Shown piece after piece: positions 1 to 6,154 of a stretch of DNA of 6,154 nucleotides. Made by a program: the position numbers and the translations under genes. The notes beneath the pieces are model-generated. The model was given only the letters and a program-made list of their open reading frames with translations. It searched no databases and was not told the origin of the DNA. Location: assembly GCA_021802115.1 (NCBI GenBank), contig JAKABA010000230.1, forward strand, positions 1-6,154. The letters are read 5' to 3'. The stretch comes from a bacterium. GTDB lineage: Bacteria > Chloroflexota > Dormibacteria > UBA8260 > Bog-877. The number at the start of each line of letters is the position of its first letter. The first letter of the stretch is position 1.

Positions 1-1332
1 GTCGTAGTGCTGGCGCTGCCCAAGCTGTACCAGAGCTTCCACACCACCCTGGGCGCGGTGGAGTGGGTTTCGCTCGCCTACCTGCTGGTGCTGGTGGCCA
101 TGGTCACCGCGGTGGGCAGGTTCGCCGACATGGTGGGCCGCAAGCTCCTCTACGTCTACGGCTTCGGCATCTTCATCATCGGCACCGCTCTGTGCGGCCT
201 CGCTCCCAGTCTGGAGCTGCTGATCGTCTTCAGGGTCATCCAGGGATTCGGGGCGGCGATGCTGCAGGCGAACAGCGTGGCCCTGATCGTCCAGGCGATG
301 CCCCACGACAAGCTGGGGCGGGGCATCGGGGTGCAGGGAGCCGCCCAGGCGCTGGGGCTGTCGCTGGGGCCGGCCCTGGGCGGCTTCCTCATCGTGCTGG
401 GAGGCTGGCGGCTGATCTTCTTCGTGAACGTCCCGGCCGGGATCCTGGGCATGACCCTGGGATGGTTCCTGCTGCCTCGCAGCCGGCATCTGGCGGAGCG
501 CCAGCCGGTGGACTGGCTCGGGATCGGCTACTTCACCGCCGCGATCTCAGGGCTGCTGCTGGCGGTCTCGTTCGGGAACGAGACCGGCTGGCTCTCGGCG
601 CAGATCCTGCTCTTCTTCGCCGCGGCCGTCATCTTCGGCGGTCTCTTCATCCACCGCGAACTGAGGGTCAGGGCCCCGATGATGAGCCTGGCGATCTTCA
701 AGATCGTGCAGTTCTCGGCCGGCATCTCCTCGGGCCTGCTCTCCTATCTGACTTTGTTCGGCATCCTCTTCGTGCTCCCCTTCTACCTCAAGTTCGCCGG
801 GCACCAGAACCCGGGTCAGGCCGGGATCGAGCTGCTGCTGTTGCCGCTGGCCCTGGGGATAACCGCGCCCTTCGCCGGCAACATCGCCGACCGCGTGGGA
901 GCCCAGCCGCTCACCGTAGGGGGGATGGCCCTGGTCGCGCTCAGCATGGCGGCGATAGCGGTCCATCCGGTGTCGGGACCCCTGCTGCTGGTCGAGCTGG
1001 CGGTGTGCGGCGTCGGCCTGGGCATGTTCACTCCCCCCAACAACGCCGCCATCATGGGCTCCGCCCCCAAGCAGCACTCGGGGATGGCCAGCGGCATTCT
1101 GAACATGACCCGCGGCATGGGCACGTCCCTGGGAGTGGCCCTGGTGGGGGTGATGTACGGGCTGGCGGCCGGCACCAGCGCCTCCCACCGGCAGACGGTG
1201 GCGCAGTCGACCAACGGGCTGGTGGCGTCCGCGATCTTCCTGGTCGGGATCGCGGTCGTGGCCGCGGTGCTGGCCGCGCTCCGGGGCCGCACCAGGCTCA
1301 ACACCGACCCCACCCTGACCGCGGAGGGCTGA
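1..1332 (+). CDS. MFS transporter, DHA2 (EmrB/QacA-like) 14-TM drug:H+ antiporter family, N-terminus missing
   Basis: Inner-membrane secondary transporter, probably a proton-coupled exporter of drugs or toxic metabolites. The frame is open from base 1. The first visible residues (LALPKL) match the end of TM1 in DHA2 proteins, so roughly 10-25 residues, including the start codon, lie upstream. Counting codons from base 1, I see motif A (GRFADMVGRK, about 39-48), motif B in TM4 (RVIQGFGAAM, about 78-87), the antiporter motif C in TM5 (LGPALGGF, about 122-129), the VDWLG loop before TM7, and a second motif-A-like GNIADRVG near 293-300. The run FTPPNNAAIMGS near 343 and the following GMASG..N.TRGMG are typical of DHA2 C-terminal halves. 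Thirteen hydrophobic helices remain, which with TM1 gives the 14 expected. The substrate cannot be told from sequence. The family assignment is firm; a role with the downstream genes is inference. It ends 45 bp before the MscS gene. Confidence 0.93.
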   Translation, partial: VVVLALPKLYQSFHTTLGAVEWVSLAYLLVLVAMVTAVGRFADMVGRKLLYVYGFGIFIIGTALCGLAPSLELLIVFRVIQGFGAAMLQANSVALIVQAMPHDKLGRGIGVQGAAQALGLSLGPALGGFLIVLGGWRLIFFVNVPAGILGMTLGWFLLPRSRHLAERQPVDWLGIGYFTAAISGLLLAVSFGNETGWLSAQILLFFAAAVIFGGLFIHRELRVRAPMMSLAIFKIVQFSAGISSGLLSYLTLFGILFVLPFYLKFAGHQNPGQAGIELLLLPLALGITAPFAGNIADRVGAQPLTVGGMALVALSMAAIAVHPVSGPLLLVELAVCGVGLGMFTPPNNAAIMGSAPKQHSGMASGILNMTRGMGTSLGVALVGVMYGLAAGTSASHRQTVAQSTNGLVASAIFLVGIAVVAAVLAALRGRTRLNTDPTLTAEG

Positions 1333-1377
1333 GCGGCCACGCTGCGCGCCCGGCCCCGGCTCTGGGAGTATTGGCCG

Positions 1378-2235
1378 ATGCTCAGCCATCCCCGGAGTCC
1401 TCAGACAGAACGCCGCGTGACCTGGCTGACGGCAGCGCTCGCGGCGGCGGCGCTGGCGGCGCTGCTCGCGGTGCGTCCCCAGCTCCTGGCGCTGGCGCCG
1501 AAGGCGGATCAGCTGCTGATGCAGTTGGGCATCTTTTTGGCAGCGGTGGTGCTGGGAGGGACCGCCATCCGCGCCTTCCTGTCGCGCCTCTTCTTCCATC
1601 TCCGGGGATCGGCCCTGTACAGCTGGCGGCCGGTCGCCACCTGGTGTCTGTACGTGGTGCTGGGCCTGGGGGTGCTCTCGGCGCTGCAGATCAACCTCAC
1701 CGGCCTGTTGGCCGCGGGCGCGATCATCGGCGTGATCGTCGGGGTGGCGGCCCAGACCTCGCTGGGCAGCGTGTTCGCGGGGCTGGTGCTGCTGATGGCG
1801 CGTCCCTTCGTGGTCGGCAACTGGGTCCACATCCGCACCTACCTCTTCGGGGGCATCGAGTACTCTGGGATCGTGACTCACGTGGGGGTGGTCTACACGA
1901 CCGTCGACGTGGGCGGACGGCCGGTGCGCATCCCCAACAGCGGGGTGCTGATGGCGGCGCTCACCGTGACCCACATTCCCCTGCAGGTGGACATCGAACT
2001 GCAGCTCCCCCCGGAGACGTCGCTCAATCAGCTCAGCCTGCGGCTGGAGCGTCACCTCCACCTGCGCCCCGGGGACAGCGTCACCCTCCACCCGCTGCGG
2101 CTGCAGGCGGTGGCGGGCGGTCAGATGACCTGCCAGCTGCAGATCCGCAGCCACCTGCCGGTGGACCTGGCCCAGGTGAGCCGCCTGATCAGCGGCGACG
2201 GTCCCCACGTCAGCCCGGCGGACCCGGTTGGCTGA
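1378..2235 (+). CDS. Small-conductance mechanosensitive ion channel (MscS) family protein
   Basis: Cytoplasmic-membrane channel of the MscS family, which opens under membrane tension and releases solutes on hypo-osmotic shock. The 285-residue length is close to E. coli MscS. Four hydrophobic segments are visible: about 14-32, 46-66, 86-105 and a glycine/alanine-rich pore helix at about 107-127. The pore helix runs into the signature QTSLGSVFAGLVLLMARPF (126-144), equivalent to the Q-S-L-N-A-G-RPF stretch of MscS. A beta domain follows, with the characteristic RIPNS at 184-188, and a short alpha/beta C-terminal domain to about 270. The first helix is almost pure Ala/Leu and is encoded by GCG/CTG-rich DNA. 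The ATG has a modest GGGAG site at 1364-1368, 9 nt upstream. The last 8 nt overlap the next gene, suggesting translational coupling. One extra TM helix compared with E. coli MscS is a topology inference by eye. Confidence 0.92.
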   Translation: MLSHPRSPQTERRVTWLTAALAAAALAALLAVRPQLLALAPKADQLLMQLGIFLAAVVLGGTAIRAFLSRLFFHLRGSALYSWRPVATWCLYVVLGLGVLSALQINLTGLLAAGAIIGVIVGVAAQTSLGSVFAGLVLLMARPFVVGNWVHIRTYLFGGIEYSGIVTHVGVVYTTVDVGGRPVRIPNSGVLMAALTVTHIPLQVDIELQLPPETSLNQLSLRLERHLHLRPGDSVTLHPLRLQAVAGGQMTCQLQIRSHLPVDLAQVSRLISGDGPHVSPADPVG

Positions 2236-3271
2236 GGACCGCTACCGCTGGGCCGAGCCGGGCCTGGAGGAGGTGGCGGCGGGGGTCTACCGCTGCCCGC
2301 TGCCGCTGCCGGGAGACGCGCTGCGCGCGGTCAACGCCTACCTGGTGCGAACTGCCGGAGGACTCCTCCTCATCGACTCCGGTTGGGACCGGCAGGAGAC
2401 CCGCGAGGCGCTCTGGTCGTGCCTGCGCCGGCTGGGGAGTGACCTGGGGGACGTCCGGGCCATCTTCGCCACTCACGTGCATCGCGATCACCTGGGCACC
2501 GCGGGCTGGGTCCGTCACGAGTCCGGAGCGTGGCTCACATTGGGACTGGGGGACCGCGAGACCCAGATGGCCTTCGCCCAGGATCCAGCCCGGGCCCGGG
2601 GGGCGTCCCTCGACCGGCTGCGTCGTCTGGCAGCCGAGGATGTGGTCGCCAGGCTGCTGGCGGCGGGCCCGGGGGGAGACGAGCCCTGGATCCCGCCGGC
2701 TCCGGATCTCTACCTGGTCGGCGGCGAGCTGCTCCTCCCAGGTGATCTGGAGCTGCGGGTGATCGCCACTCCCGGGCACACCCGGGGGCATGTGTGCCTG
2801 TTCGACGAGCGGCGGTCAATCCTGTTCGCCGGGGACCACGTGCTGCCCCACATCACCCCCTCGTTGGGCGTCGAGCTCCCACTCGCGGACAGTCCGCTGG
2901 CCAGCTTCATGGACTCCCTGGAGCGGGTGCGGGAGCTCCCCGCCAACCTGGTGCTGCCGGCCCACGGTCCCGCGTTCGGCGGCCTCCGGGATCGCGTGGA
3001 GGCGCTGCTGGCTCACCACCGGGATCGGCTGGAGCGCTGCTTCGAGGTGATCGCCGCCGAGGGCAGCACGCCGCGCCAGGTGGCTGAGGCGCTGCCCTGG
3101 ACCAGAAGGCTCCGGAGGTTCTCGGAGCTCGATCCCTTCAACCAGATGCTGGCGGTGTTCGAGTCGGAGGCGCACCTCAGAGTGCTTGCCGACCAGGGGC
3201 GGCTCGAGCTGAGCACGGCAGACGGCCGCGTGCGCTACCTTGCCAAACAGGAGGCGCGAGCCCAGGTTTGA
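2228..3271 (+). CDS. MBL-fold metallo-hydrolase with C-terminal winged-helix-like domain (LACTB2-like)
   Basis: Soluble zinc-dependent hydrolase of the metallo-beta-lactamase superfamily. All metal ligands are present: H83-x-H85-x-D87-H88 (THVHRDHLG), H184 (TPGHTRGH), D203 (AGDH) and H246 (LPAHGP). The enzyme is therefore probably active with a binuclear site. The N-terminal VNAYLV (35-40) and LLLIDSGWD (46-54) strands are typical of the glyoxalase II/LACTB2-like branch. About 55 residues (100-155) are inserted before the next strand, and residues 255-340 resemble the C-terminal winged-helix domain of LACTB2-like proteins (HHRDRLE..., then AEGSTPRQVAEAL). No signal peptide is seen, so it is cytoplasmic. 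The substrate is unknown; a thioester, lactone or phosphoester are all possible. The first usable start after an in-frame TGA (2186-2188) is TTG at 2228, with GGCGGA 5 nt upstream. GTG at 2270 sits directly against GGAGG and is less likely. It overlaps the channel gene by 8 nt and lies 19 nt before the dehydrogenase start. Confidence 0.9.
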   Translation: MAEDRYRWAEPGLEEVAAGVYRCPLPLPGDALRAVNAYLVRTAGGLLLIDSGWDRQETREALWSCLRRLGSDLGDVRAIFATHVHRDHLGTAGWVRHESGAWLTLGLGDRETQMAFAQDPARARGASLDRLRRLAAEDVVARLLAAGPGGDEPWIPPAPDLYLVGGELLLPGDLELRVIATPGHTRGHVCLFDERRSILFAGDHVLPHITPSLGVELPLADSPLASFMDSLERVRELPANLVLPAHGPAFGGLRDRVEALLAHHRDRLERCFEVIAAEGSTPRQVAEALPWTRRLRRFSELDPFNQMLAVFESEAHLRVLADQGRLELSTADGRVRYLAKQEARAQV

Positions 3272-3280
3272 TGCGCCCGC

Positions 3281-3287
3281 AAGGAGG
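3281..3287 (+). promoter_or_regulatory. Ribosome binding site AAGGAGG of the dehydrogenase gene
   Basis: This is a near-consensus Shine-Dalgarno sequence just after the MBL stop at 3271. It stands 3 nt before ATG 3291 and 6 nt before the in-frame GTG 3294. It argues against the upstream TTG at 3240, which would overlap the MBL gene by 32 nt and add 17 non-conserved residues. ATG 3291 is chosen as the start; GTG 3294, one codon later, is equally possible and changes almost nothing. Confidence 0.75.
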
Positions 3288-3290
3288 GAG

Positions 3291-4676
3291 ATGGTGGTTG
3301 ACCGAGCGCTAGAGATCTTCAGGAGCGTGAACCCCGCCACCGAGGAGGTGCTGGCGGAACGTCAGGCGATGTCCGACGCCCAGGTGGAGGCCGCGATCGC
3401 CGGCGCTCACGCCGCCTTCCTGCAGAACTCCCGGCAGGCGATCTCCTGGCGGGCCGAGCGGATGCTGGCGCTGGCCGACGGCCTGCGCCGGAACTCCGAC
3501 CGGCTGGCGCGGCTGGTCACCGCCGAGATGGGCAAGCCCCTGTCCGAATCCCGAGCCGAGGTCGAGAAGTGCGCGATCAGCTGTCAGTACTTCGCGCACC
3601 AGGCGGCATCCTTCATGGCCGACGAGCCCATGCCCTCCGACTCGCCCCGCAGCTTCGTCGCCTACCGGCCCCTGGGTGTGGTGCTGGCGATCATGCCATG
3701 GAACTTCCCGCTCTGGCAGGTGATCCGCTTCGCCGCCCCCGCGCTCATGGCCGGCAACACAGGGCTGCTCAAGCACGCGCCCACCACCTTCGGGTGCGCG
3801 CTCGCCCTGCAACAGCTGGTGGAGGAGGCCGGATTCCCGACGGGATCGCTGGCGGCCCTGGTGATCGGGACCGATCCGGTGGAGCGGATCATCGCCGACA
3901 CTCGGGTCCGGGCCGTGACTCTCACCGGCAGCGACCGGGCCGGCAGCCAGGTGGCTCAGCTGGCGGGTCGTGAACTGAAGAAGGCCGTGCTGGAGCTGGG
4001 GGGCTCCGACTTCTTCATGGTGTTGCGGGACGCCGACCTGGAGCAGGCGGCCCAGGTGGGGGTCCGGGCGCGCTTCCAGAACACCGGCCAGAGCTGCATC
4101 GCGGCCAAGCGATTCCTGGTCGACCGCTCGGTCATGCCTGACTTCCTGGAGCTCTTCTCGGCAAAGGCCCGGGCCCTCAGCATGGGCGACCCGACCGCGG
4201 ACGGAGTGGAGCTGGGCCCACTCGCCAGGGCCGACCTGCGCCAGCACCTGCACGACCAGGTGTCGCGCACCCTGGCGCAGGGGGCAGAGCTGCTCATGGG
4301 CGGGGAGCCCGCTCCCGGACCCGGCTTCTTCTACCCGGCGACCGTGCTCGCTCGGGTGGCGCCCCCCATGGCAGCCTTCCAGGAGGAGACCTTCGGGCCG
4401 GTGGCCGCATTCACCGAGTTCACCGATGAGGCTGAGGCCGTCCTGCTCGCCAACCACCCTCGCTACGGTCTGGGTGGCAACGTCTGGACCTCGGATCCAG
4501 AGCGCGGGGTCGCACTCGCGGGCCAGCTCGACACCGGCGGCGTGTTCGTCAACGGGATGACCCACTCGGACGCCCGCATCCCCTTCGGCGGAGTCAGGCG
4601 CAGCGGCTTCGGCCGGGAGCTCTCAAGTTTCGGAATCCGCGAGTTCACCAACATCCAGACTGTGTGGCGCCCATAG
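3291..4676 (+). CDS. gabD1: NAD(P)-dependent succinate-semialdehyde dehydrogenase, GabD1/YneI-type aldehyde dehydrogenase
   Basis: Cytoplasmic aldehyde dehydrogenase that oxidises succinate semialdehyde to succinate with NAD+ or NADP+, feeding the end of GABA or related 4-carbon degradation into the TCA cycle. It has 461 residues, the short length typical of the GabD1/Sad (YneI) clade. Visible elements are SVNPATEEV (12-20), the oxyanion Asn138 in PWNFP, cofactor-contacting Lys161 in LLKHA, the Rossmann-type LTGSDRAG (211-218), general base Glu236 in LELGGSD, nucleophile Cys269 in NTGQSCIAAKR, and Glu366 in EETFGP. From memory the closest match is mycobacterial GabD1, through PLGVVLAIMPWNFPLWQ, FAAPALMAGN, GQSCIAAKRF and GIREFTNIQTVW. 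One oddity is Arg where most relatives have Lys in the FGGVK.SG motif (FGGVRRSG, 432-439). No GABA aminotransferase is in the window, so the aldehyde source is unknown. It is the last gene of the + strand group. Family assignment is very sure; substrate less so. Confidence 0.9.
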   Translation: MVVDRALEIFRSVNPATEEVLAERQAMSDAQVEAAIAGAHAAFLQNSRQAISWRAERMLALADGLRRNSDRLARLVTAEMGKPLSESRAEVEKCAISCQYFAHQAASFMADEPMPSDSPRSFVAYRPLGVVLAIMPWNFPLWQVIRFAAPALMAGNTGLLKHAPTTFGCALALQQLVEEAGFPTGSLAALVIGTDPVERIIADTRVRAVTLTGSDRAGSQVAQLAGRELKKAVLELGGSDFFMVLRDADLEQAAQVGVRARFQNTGQSCIAAKRFLVDRSVMPDFLELFSAKARALSMGDPTADGVELGPLARADLRQHLHDQVSRTLAQGAELLMGGEPAPGPGFFYPATVLARVAPPMAAFQEETFGPVAAFTEFTDEAEAVLLANHPRYGLGGNVWTSDPERGVALAGQLDTGGVFVNGMTHSDARIPFGGVRRSGFGRELSSFGIREFTNIQTVWRP

Positions 4677-4940
4677 GGCCCGGACCGCGAAGCGGTCCAG
4701 TGAGGCAGCTCCGAGTGGCGCGGCCAGGGCGCCGTGACCCAGTCGCTTTCCGAACCGCGCGCGCAGAGTGACTCCACAGCTCTTAACACGCCGGTTCGAC
4801 GATGCAGAAACCTCGGTGATGCACTCCGGAGGGGCGAACGCTCTTCGTGCCCTTGCTGCGGACGCGGGCAGAACGTGCCGGGTCCCCCAGAAGAAGCACC
4901 ACGCACCATCGGCTCGACCCCGATATCGAGAGACGTGGAC
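4677..4940. other. Convergent intergenic spacer without a convincing gene
   Basis: The 264 bp lie between the 3' ends of two converging genes. Besides the hairpin at 4682-4698, the spacer holds an 8-bp palindrome CGATATCG (4921-4928) inside a weak stem CTCGA/TCGAG (4913-4917 and 4926-4930). That stem is 11 nt past the stop of the - strand gene and could help end its transcript. Open frames crossing the spacer run on into the neighbouring genes in the wrong frame and show no recognisable domain. I see no tRNA, promoter pair or repeat array. Confidence 0.6.
4682..4698 (+). terminator. Perfect 7-bp hairpin after the dehydrogenase stop; possible terminator
   Basis: GGACCGC and GCGGTCC form a perfect stem around a GAA loop, beginning 5 nt after the TAG of the dehydrogenase gene. 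The position suits transcription termination of the + strand operon. No T tract follows (the next bases are AGTGAGGCAG), so it is not a canonical intrinsic terminator. It may be a U-less terminator of the kind proposed in high-GC bacteria, or an mRNA 3'-end stabiliser. Confidence 0.45.
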
Positions 4941-5987
4941 TCAGCCAGACGCGGCGGCGCGGGCTTGCTCCACGACCCGTTTGATGAACGCCGATTTAGC
5001 ATCGGTGTAGGCCAGCCGGTCATCGCGGAGGGCCTTCGCCAACTGCACCTTCAACGCGCCGTAGGCGGCGGCGTCCGCAGGGTGGGTGCGGAGCCAGTCC
5101 CGGAACGCGACGTGGCGATCCCACCACTCGGTGTCGGTGCGCTCGACCAGATGAACCTGGTGGGTCCGGTGCCCACCGCTGGTCCGGCGGAAGTAGCGGC
5201 GGTTCGGGAGTTCCGCCTCGAACTCAGGCACGTAGGTGTACCCCAGGCCGACCATCGCCTCCACGATGGCAGGCGCAGCCTGGAGCGAGCGGACACCAAC
5301 CTGGATGTCTATCACCGGCTTGGCCGCCAGGCCTTCGACCGCCGTGGAGCCGATGTGCTCGATGCCGAGTAGCTGGCCCCCGAGCGCGCCCGCGATCCTG
5401 GCGGCTTCCTCCGCGAACATGCCTGGCCACGACGGGTCGTAATTGACGATCTCGACCGGCTCACCGACCAGCCCATTTCGACCGGGCGTGGCAACCGCGG
5501 GCACGATGCGGAACCGGTAGCGGCGGCCGCTGAACCCGGCACCGGTCGTGACCTGGTCCGGGGAGCTCTCGGGCGCGACCTCGGAGATCACGGCGGCCCA
5601 GAACTTCGCCCCCGCATGGTTGGCATCATCGTGGAATAGCTCCCACTCGCCGGGAAAGCGTTCGAACAGCGCCCGAGCCGCTGCCCGACCCACGCCGCTG
5701 CGCCGACGCGAGCGCACGACGAAGAACTCCGCCACTTCTCTCACCCCGTCGTCGCGCTCGCGAACCAGCGCGAAGCCGGCAAGGCGCCCGCCATGGCGGA
5801 TGAAGAACGGGTGCCGTCCTGCCTCGGTCCAGTAGTGGTCCAAGAACCGGTAGACGTACGCGCCATGGTCGGACAGCTCATACGAGCGGAACTCGGAGAG
5901 GTCGTAGCGGTAGAGCTGCAGCAGGTTGGCCAGAACCGCCTTGTCCTCCTCACCCACCTCCTCCAAGGACACTGCGCCCGGGAACAC
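4941..5987 (-). CDS. GNAT N-acetyltransferase-GrpB (UPF0157) domain fusion protein
   Basis: Predicted soluble two-domain protein of 348 residues from GTG 5987. Residues about 6-160 are a GNAT acetyltransferase resembling the COG5628 group: LLQLYRYDLSEF, then FLDHYWTEAGRHPFFI, the strand AEFFVV, and the acetyl-CoA loop RRSGVGRAAARAL at about 95-107 (the R/Q-x-x-G-x-G motif), then NHAGAKFW (123-130). After a linker rich in Gly, Pro and Val (about 163-176), residues 178-341 form a complete GrpB domain: VEIVNYDPSWP, EHIGSTAVEGLAAKP.IDI (210-228, with the nucleotidyltransferase-like GST and Asp227), HQVHLV (276-281), FRDWLRTHP, YGALK and YTDAKSAFI near the end. GrpB domains lack a settled biochemical role; one is fused to CoaE in mycobacteria. 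Its frame also opens further upstream (ATG 6062, ATG 6131), but those 25-48 extra residues show no conservation I recognise, while GTG 5987 has GGAGG 5 nt ahead. It is convergent with, and independent of, the + strand operon. Confidence 0.88.
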   Translation of the reverse strand: MFPGAVSLEEVGEEDKAVLANLLQLYRYDLSEFRSYELSDHGAYVYRFLDHYWTEAGRHPFFIRHGGRLAGFALVRERDDGVREVAEFFVVRSRRRSGVGRAAARALFERFPGEWELFHDDANHAGAKFWAAVISEVAPESSPDQVTTGAGFSGRRYRFRIVPAVATPGRNGLVGEPVEIVNYDPSWPGMFAEEAARIAGALGGQLLGIEHIGSTAVEGLAAKPVIDIQVGVRSLQAAPAIVEAMVGLGYTYVPEFEAELPNRRYFRRTSGGHRTHQVHLVERTDTEWWDRHVAFRDWLRTHPADAAAYGALKVQLAKALRDDRLAYTDAKSAFIKRVVEQARAAASG

Positions 5988-5992
5988 GGACA

Positions 5993-5997
5993 CCTCC
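5993..5997 (-). promoter_or_regulatory. Ribosome binding site GGAGG deciding the GNAT-GrpB start
   Basis: On the - strand GGAGG is followed by 5 nt and then GTG (5987-5985), in frame with the GNAT domain a few residues before its first conserved strand (VSLEEV). This is the best supported start. ATG 6062 and ATG 6131 have no comparable site. Confidence 0.6.
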
Positions 5998-6008
5998 AGC
6001 CAGAAACC

Positions 6009-6027
6009 GGCCGGCCCTGAGCCGGCC
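6009..6027 (-). repeat. Inverted repeat in the GNAT-GrpB leader, just upstream of its RBS
   Basis: GGCCGGC (6009-6015) and GCCGGCC (6021-6027) form a perfect all-G/C 7-bp stem with a 5-nt loop. On the transcript it ends 11 nt before the GGAGG site, close enough to influence ribosome access or act as a small attenuating structure. Chance formation is plausible in such GC-rich DNA. Confidence 0.4.
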
Positions 6028-6062
6028 TCTCGGGACCACGGTATCAAGAATCGCCGCCTCAT

Positions 6063-6079
6063 CAGGGCTCTCAGCCCTG
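6063..6079 (-). repeat. Second inverted repeat in the GNAT-GrpB leader
   Basis: CAGGGCT (6063-6069) and AGCCCTG (6073-6079) form a perfect 7-bp stem with a 3-nt loop. It directly abuts the in-frame ATG at 6062, which makes initiation there less likely and favours reading the stretch as untranslated leader or as a dyad-symmetric operator. No promoter -10/-35 pair could be identified with confidence. Confidence 0.4.
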
Positions 6080-6154
6080 CTACCGGTCCCGGGGGAGCTC
6101 GTGGCCACGCGCCGTCCACCAGCCGGCGCATGCGAACCCGGGCGCCCCCAGGTG

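Noticed and set aside
547..2208. A 553-codon open frame on the - strand antisense to the MFS and MscS genes
   Set aside because: The translation is rich in His, Gln, Arg and Gly, with no recognisable fold. It crosses two real genes and is explained by scarce stop codons opposite GC-biased codons.
63..2762. An 899-codon open frame on the + strand spanning parts of three genes
   Set aside because: It is offset from the MFS, MscS and MBL frames, which carry clear family motifs. Its translation is a Gly/Arg/Pro/Ala-rich composition with no domain, as expected from shadow frames in high-GC DNA.
3240..3290. Upstream TTG start for the dehydrogenase
   Set aside because: It would overlap the MBL gene by 32 nt, adds 17 residues without family counterpart, and ignores the near-consensus AAGGAGG in front of ATG 3291.
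3309..4565. A 418-codon open frame antisense to the dehydrogenase gene
   Set aside because: It lies wholly inside a gene with full aldehyde dehydrogenase motifs, and its own translation shows no domain.
4793..4799. GGTTCGA, resembling the T-loop of a tRNA
   Set aside because: No matching T-stem, acceptor stem, anticodon arm or CCA-side pairing surrounds it on either strand.
4463..5023. A 186-codon open frame on the - strand through the spacer into the dehydrogenase gene
   Set aside because: It overlaps the 3' ends of both real genes in other frames and has no domain-like content.
4734..5372. A 212-codon open frame on the + strand crossing the spacer and the end of the GNAT-GrpB gene
   Set aside because: Most of it is antisense to the well-conserved GrpB domain. 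The spacer part has no recognisable motif, although a CPCCGRGQ stretch briefly looked like a zinc knuckle.
1..6154. CRISPR array, insertion sequence, phage or toxin-antitoxin module
   Set aside because: No regularly spaced direct repeats, transposase or integrase motifs, terminal inverted repeats of an element, or paired small genes were seen.

Overview
This is a high-GC (roughly 70% by eye), gene-dense bacterial segment with short intergenic gaps, GTG/TTG starts and good Shine-Dalgarno sites in front of some genes. The proteins look like those of high-GC Gram-positive or related soil lineages (Actinomycetota, Chloroflexota/Dormibacterota type). The taxon cannot be fixed from this window alone. 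There is no rRNA, tRNA, CRISPR array, insertion sequence or phage gene.

Positions 1-4676 hold four genes on the + strand, closely spaced and probably one transcription unit. They are a 14-TM DHA2-type major facilitator efflux transporter that lacks its N-terminus at the window edge, a small MscS-type mechanosensitive channel, a metallo-beta-lactamase (MBL) fold hydrolase whose TTG start overlaps the channel's stop by 8 nt, and a GabD1-type succinate-semialdehyde dehydrogenase 19 nt further on behind a strong AAGGAGG site. The two membrane proteins and two soluble enzymes could act in export, osmotic relief and hydrolysis or oxidation of a reactive metabolite. That link is inference from gene order only.

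Positions 4677-4940 form a convergent spacer with no convincing gene. A perfect 7-bp hairpin follows the dehydrogenase stop, and a weak one follows the opposite gene's stop. Neither has a T tract.

Positions 4941-5987 on the - strand encode the most distinctive item: a single protein joining an N-terminal GNAT acetyltransferase domain to a C-terminal GrpB (UPF0157, nucleotidyltransferase-like) domain. Its probable 5' leader (5988 to the window end) contains two perfect short inverted repeats.

I found no clearly new multi-gene system. The GNAT-GrpB fusion is the best candidate for a closer look.
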